Assembly (NCBI RefSeq): GCF_000372725.1
Contig: NW_005196603.1
Span: forward strand, 487,162-551,161
Direction: 5' to 3'
Source: Emiliania huxleyi CCMP1516
Lineage: Eukaryota > Haptophyta > Isochrysidales > Noelaerhabdaceae
DNA: 64,000 bases
The translations under genes were made by a program, and so were the position numbers. The notes under the pieces are model-generated. The model searched no databases and had not been told where the DNA came from. It saw only the letters and a program-made list of their open reading frames with translations. This document shows positions 61,998 to 64,000 of this stretch, piece by piece (position 1 is the first letter of the stretch; every line of letters begins with the position of its first letter).

Positions 61998-62837
61998 ATG
62001 TTCTCGGCCGTGCTGCTCCACTGCACTCTCCTGCGCGCCAGCGCCACCGTCCCGCGGGGTAGCCGCCTCGTCGCGCAGTCCGCCGCCGACGACTCGTTTG
62101 CCTCCCAAGAGCTGGCGCGCACGTGGGAGAGGACTGGCAAAGGGAAGCGATGCTGGCAGCCGGGTGATGCGACGGGGGACACCAGGGACGACGCGCGGCT
62201 CCTCTTCACCTCTTGGAGACTGACGCCCCTACGGCTGCGCACGCGGCCAGGCTGCCTCGACTGCGTCCGCTGCCAGTTGGTGCTCTCGCACATCGGGCTA
62301 CCCTTTCAGTGCGAGGCGGCGGAGGGCGAGTTCGCGCCCGCCCTCTTCGGCGCCGGCGTCGGCATCTCAGACAACGCGGGGATCGCGGGCGTCGAGGAGA
62401 TTTGTGAGTTTGCGGAGGCCAACGGCGCGGCGATGGCGGCGACGATGCGGGACGTGACGCCGCTGGCGCCGCCCTCGGGCCGCGCGGAGGTGGAGGAGTG
62501 GCTCGAGGAGGCGAGGGCGGCGGCACTGGGCGGCGACGACGACCTGACGGGCTTGCTCGATCGCCTCGCCGGGCTGCTGGGCGGCGGTGGCGACGGCGGC
62601 GAGTCGAAGGTGCAGTTTGGGGCGAGGGCCGCGCAGCGGGCGCGGCTCGCCGCCGCCTATGCGAGCCTCTCCAACGGCGGCTTCGGGCTGGAGGATGCCG
62701 CCGCCCTAGCCGCACTGAGTGCTCTCGCGAGCAGGGCCGGAGGCACGCACCATTGGCCCGAGGCTGCGCGCGACTACTTCGAGGAGAGCCGCGCGTGCCG
62801 CCAAGCCGGGCTCCTCAAGCAGCCGCAGGGTGCTTGA
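61998..62837 (+). CDS. Glutaredoxin/GST-like protein, secreted or plastid-targeted
   Basis: 279 residues, one exon, ATG at 61998 with a hydrophobic start (MFSAVLLHCTLLRASATVPR). A thioredoxin-fold signature follows: RPGCLDCVRCQLVLSHIGLP, which resembles the CPxCxRxxxxLxxxGLP turn of glutaredoxin-2/GST N-domains, then a helical C-domain (AEVEEWLEEARAAALGGDDD, LTGLLDRLAGLL). The CxxC variants (CLDC, CVRC) leave the redox pair uncertain. Divergently arranged with the gene at 60218-61531. Function is inferred from the fold only. Confidence 0.6.
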   Translation: MFSAVLLHCTLLRASATVPRGSRLVAQSAADDSFASQELARTWERTGKGKRCWQPGDATGDTRDDARLLFTSWRLTPLRLRTRPGCLDCVRCQLVLSHIGLPFQCEAAEGEFAPALFGAGVGISDNAGIAGVEEICEFAEANGAAMAATMRDVTPLAPPSGRAEVEEWLEEARAAALGGDDDLTGLLDRLAGLLGGGGDGGESKVQFGARAAQRARLAAAYASLSNGGFGLEDAAALAALSALASRAGGTHHWPEAARDYFEESRACRQAGLLKQPQGA

Positions 62838-63749
62838 GATCAGACGCGCGGCTGGGACCTGGGAGGGGGGGGGGGGGGCAACTGGCAACCCCAGGGATCT
62901 GTCGGAGTCGTCTCTGTCTGTATGCAAACGGTGTCCCTTAAAAAGAGGTATGTTTGTACAATGTTTGTACAAGAAATCTACCTTACCTTACCTTATTCTC
63001 TCGGTGTTTTTTCCCTCCCCGCACGCCCCCTCCGGGGCAATCTCGAGCTCCCCGCCCGTGTGCCGTGACCGTGTTCGACCGCGGTGTGTGAGAGGCTGTG
63101 ATGCTCTCCGACTCCCTCTCCGCAGCCCGCACCCTCCGCGGTACACCATCCCGTTACGTCAGTATCGCGCATGTGCGGCAGCTGTCGACGAAAGTGCCCA
63201 CAGTGGCGCGTGAGCACCCAAGACCGTTCGACCTCCCCCCCCTCCCCCCCCTCCCCCAATCCCGTCAGCATCACAGATTCGCCTGTGGCGCCTCCGGTTG
63301 CCTCGGGCCGGCGGCCGGCTTCCCGGTGAAACGGACGGTCAAGCCGCGCGCCGCAACCTCGGGAGGCAGGCAGGCGTCCTACGGCGACAGTCAACTCGAG
63401 GGGTCAGTCCTGCAGGGGGTGTGTGAAGACGCGAGTGGGCGATGGGCAGAGGGGGTGCGCTTGGCGCAGGGAGTGCTTGGCAGTGAGAGGTTGAGGCAGC
63501 GCCCAGGAGCAACGCATCAGACACATCAGACATCAGACCCCGGCGCGTGCGACATCGTGGAGTCCGCCAGCGTCAGTCCTCCTCCAGACCCCTCCTCCAA
63601 CGTCAGTCTTCCAGACCACTCCTCCAGAGGGCGTCGGGAGCGTGCAGCGTCTCCACAGCACGCTTGCATGCGGCTGACTGCAGCCGAAAGACTCTCGCTT
63701 GCATGCGGCTGGCTGCAGCCGAAGGCCTCTCCTCCGACCGCCGGCTGGA
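62838..63749. other. Spacer with local duplications
   Basis: A plus frame (63098-63796) is open, but its composition is Arg/Ser/Pro with no domain. Two duplications are visible: cgtcagtc...cagacc...tcctcca (63571-63628) and a 35-bp repeat gcttgcatgcggctg (63662 and 63697). They resemble the exon-duplication pattern of introns here, so a gene may be hidden. Confidence 0.4.
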
Positions 63750-64000
63750 CTAGAGGGGGCGCCCCTGCGTGTGGCTGTCTAGGGCGTGCTGTCTAGGGCG
63801 TGCGTCCTTGTGCGCATCGAAGACGCGCCGCAGTTCCGCGAGGTAGGCCTCGAAGACTGCCTAGAGAAAGACACGAAAACGGACCCCTCGACTCGGAGAT
63901 TGGGGGGAAGGGAACGCAGGCCCCGCCCCCGTGCGGTCTCGCCTCGACTTGCTCGAGGGTCGGGTTCTCGTTCCGAGGCCCGGTCAGCACCGGGTTGCCC
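63750..64000 (-). CDS. DGAT2-like acyltransferase, 3' end (gene continues beyond window)
   Basis: Exons (-): 64000-63949 (enters from outside) and 63860-63750, with an 88-nt GT-AG intron. The spliced end reads GNPVLTGPRNENPTLEQ, AVFEAYLAELRRVFDAHKDA, then a short tail. The diacylglycerol acyltransferase 2 family ends in the same way (GxPI...NPTxEx...YxxxLxxLFxxHK). DGAT2 makes triacylglycerol at the ER. Only 54 residues are visible, so the family call rests on this tail. Confidence 0.6.

Noticed and set aside
60218-62293. A single 691-residue minus-strand protein
   Set aside because: The first 250 codons are antisense to the glutaredoxin/GST-like gene, Arg-rich and start at a non-ATG codon. 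Only the part from about 61530 down is protein-like.

Overview
The window is nuclear DNA of a GC-rich eukaryotic microalga. A haptophyte (Emiliania/Prymnesium type) is my best guess, from base composition, very many short introns with GC or GT donors, low-complexity spacers, and gene families such as F-box/RCC1, GT61 and CbbX-like AAA proteins. The species cannot be proven from the sequence. There is one 100-N scaffold gap (37745-37844). No bacterial operon, rRNA, convincing tRNA, CRISPR array or virus was found.

Layout. 1-9.4 kb: a young cluster of F-box/RCC1 genes (three full-length, one truncated, one 3' fragment) with a secreted Cys-rich protein and an ankyrin/U-box protein. 10.9-14.2 kb (-): a 16-exon PDZ-TBC gene (Rab GAP-like). 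14.3-17.2 kb: retroelement scraps and simple repeats. 17.3-20.2 kb (+): a long intronless three-module glycosyltransferase. 20.3-21.7 kb (-): an HD-domain protein fused to a truncated TauD-like dioxygenase. 22.6-23.8 kb (+): a YiiD-type thioesterase. 24.2-25.1 kb (-): a WW protein. 26.7-28.5 kb and 38.9-41.1 kb (-): two multipass membrane proteins. 31.8-33.3 kb (+): a PDZ protein. 33.9-34.3 kb (-): a small CX9C protein. 34.5-35.0 kb (+): APC11. 41.4-44.7 kb (+): a gene crowded with repeat introns. 45.5-49.0 kb: a broken GT47/ankyrin chimera and a large inverted repeat around a 359-bp satellite. 49.9-51.2 kb: two small TIR elements. 52.9-54.6 kb (-): a second GT61-like enzyme. 54.9-59.3 kb (+): a 10-exon CbbX-like AAA+ protein. 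60.2-62.8 kb: a divergent pair (unknown membrane protein; glutaredoxin/GST-like protein). Right edge (-): the 3' end of a DGAT2-like acyltransferase.

The main discovery is in the introns. When exons are joined by hand so that each frame closes and each domain fits its family, nearly every intron is short (about 55-90 nt, or a multiple) and bounded by a direct duplication of exon sequence of about 6-38 bp. The acceptor AG sits just before the second copy and the donor is the first dinucleotide of the first copy. My models hold 48 introns: about 25 GC-AG, 18 GT-AG and 5 GA-AG. Several are tandem amplified (units of 69, 70, 73 and 77 bp). One consists of interstitial telomeric repeat. Two larger dispersed repeat families also act as introns. 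This is what introner-type intron gain, or gain by tandem duplication, would leave behind.

All gene models are hand-made from sequence. Family assignments come from remembered consensus motifs, not database searches.
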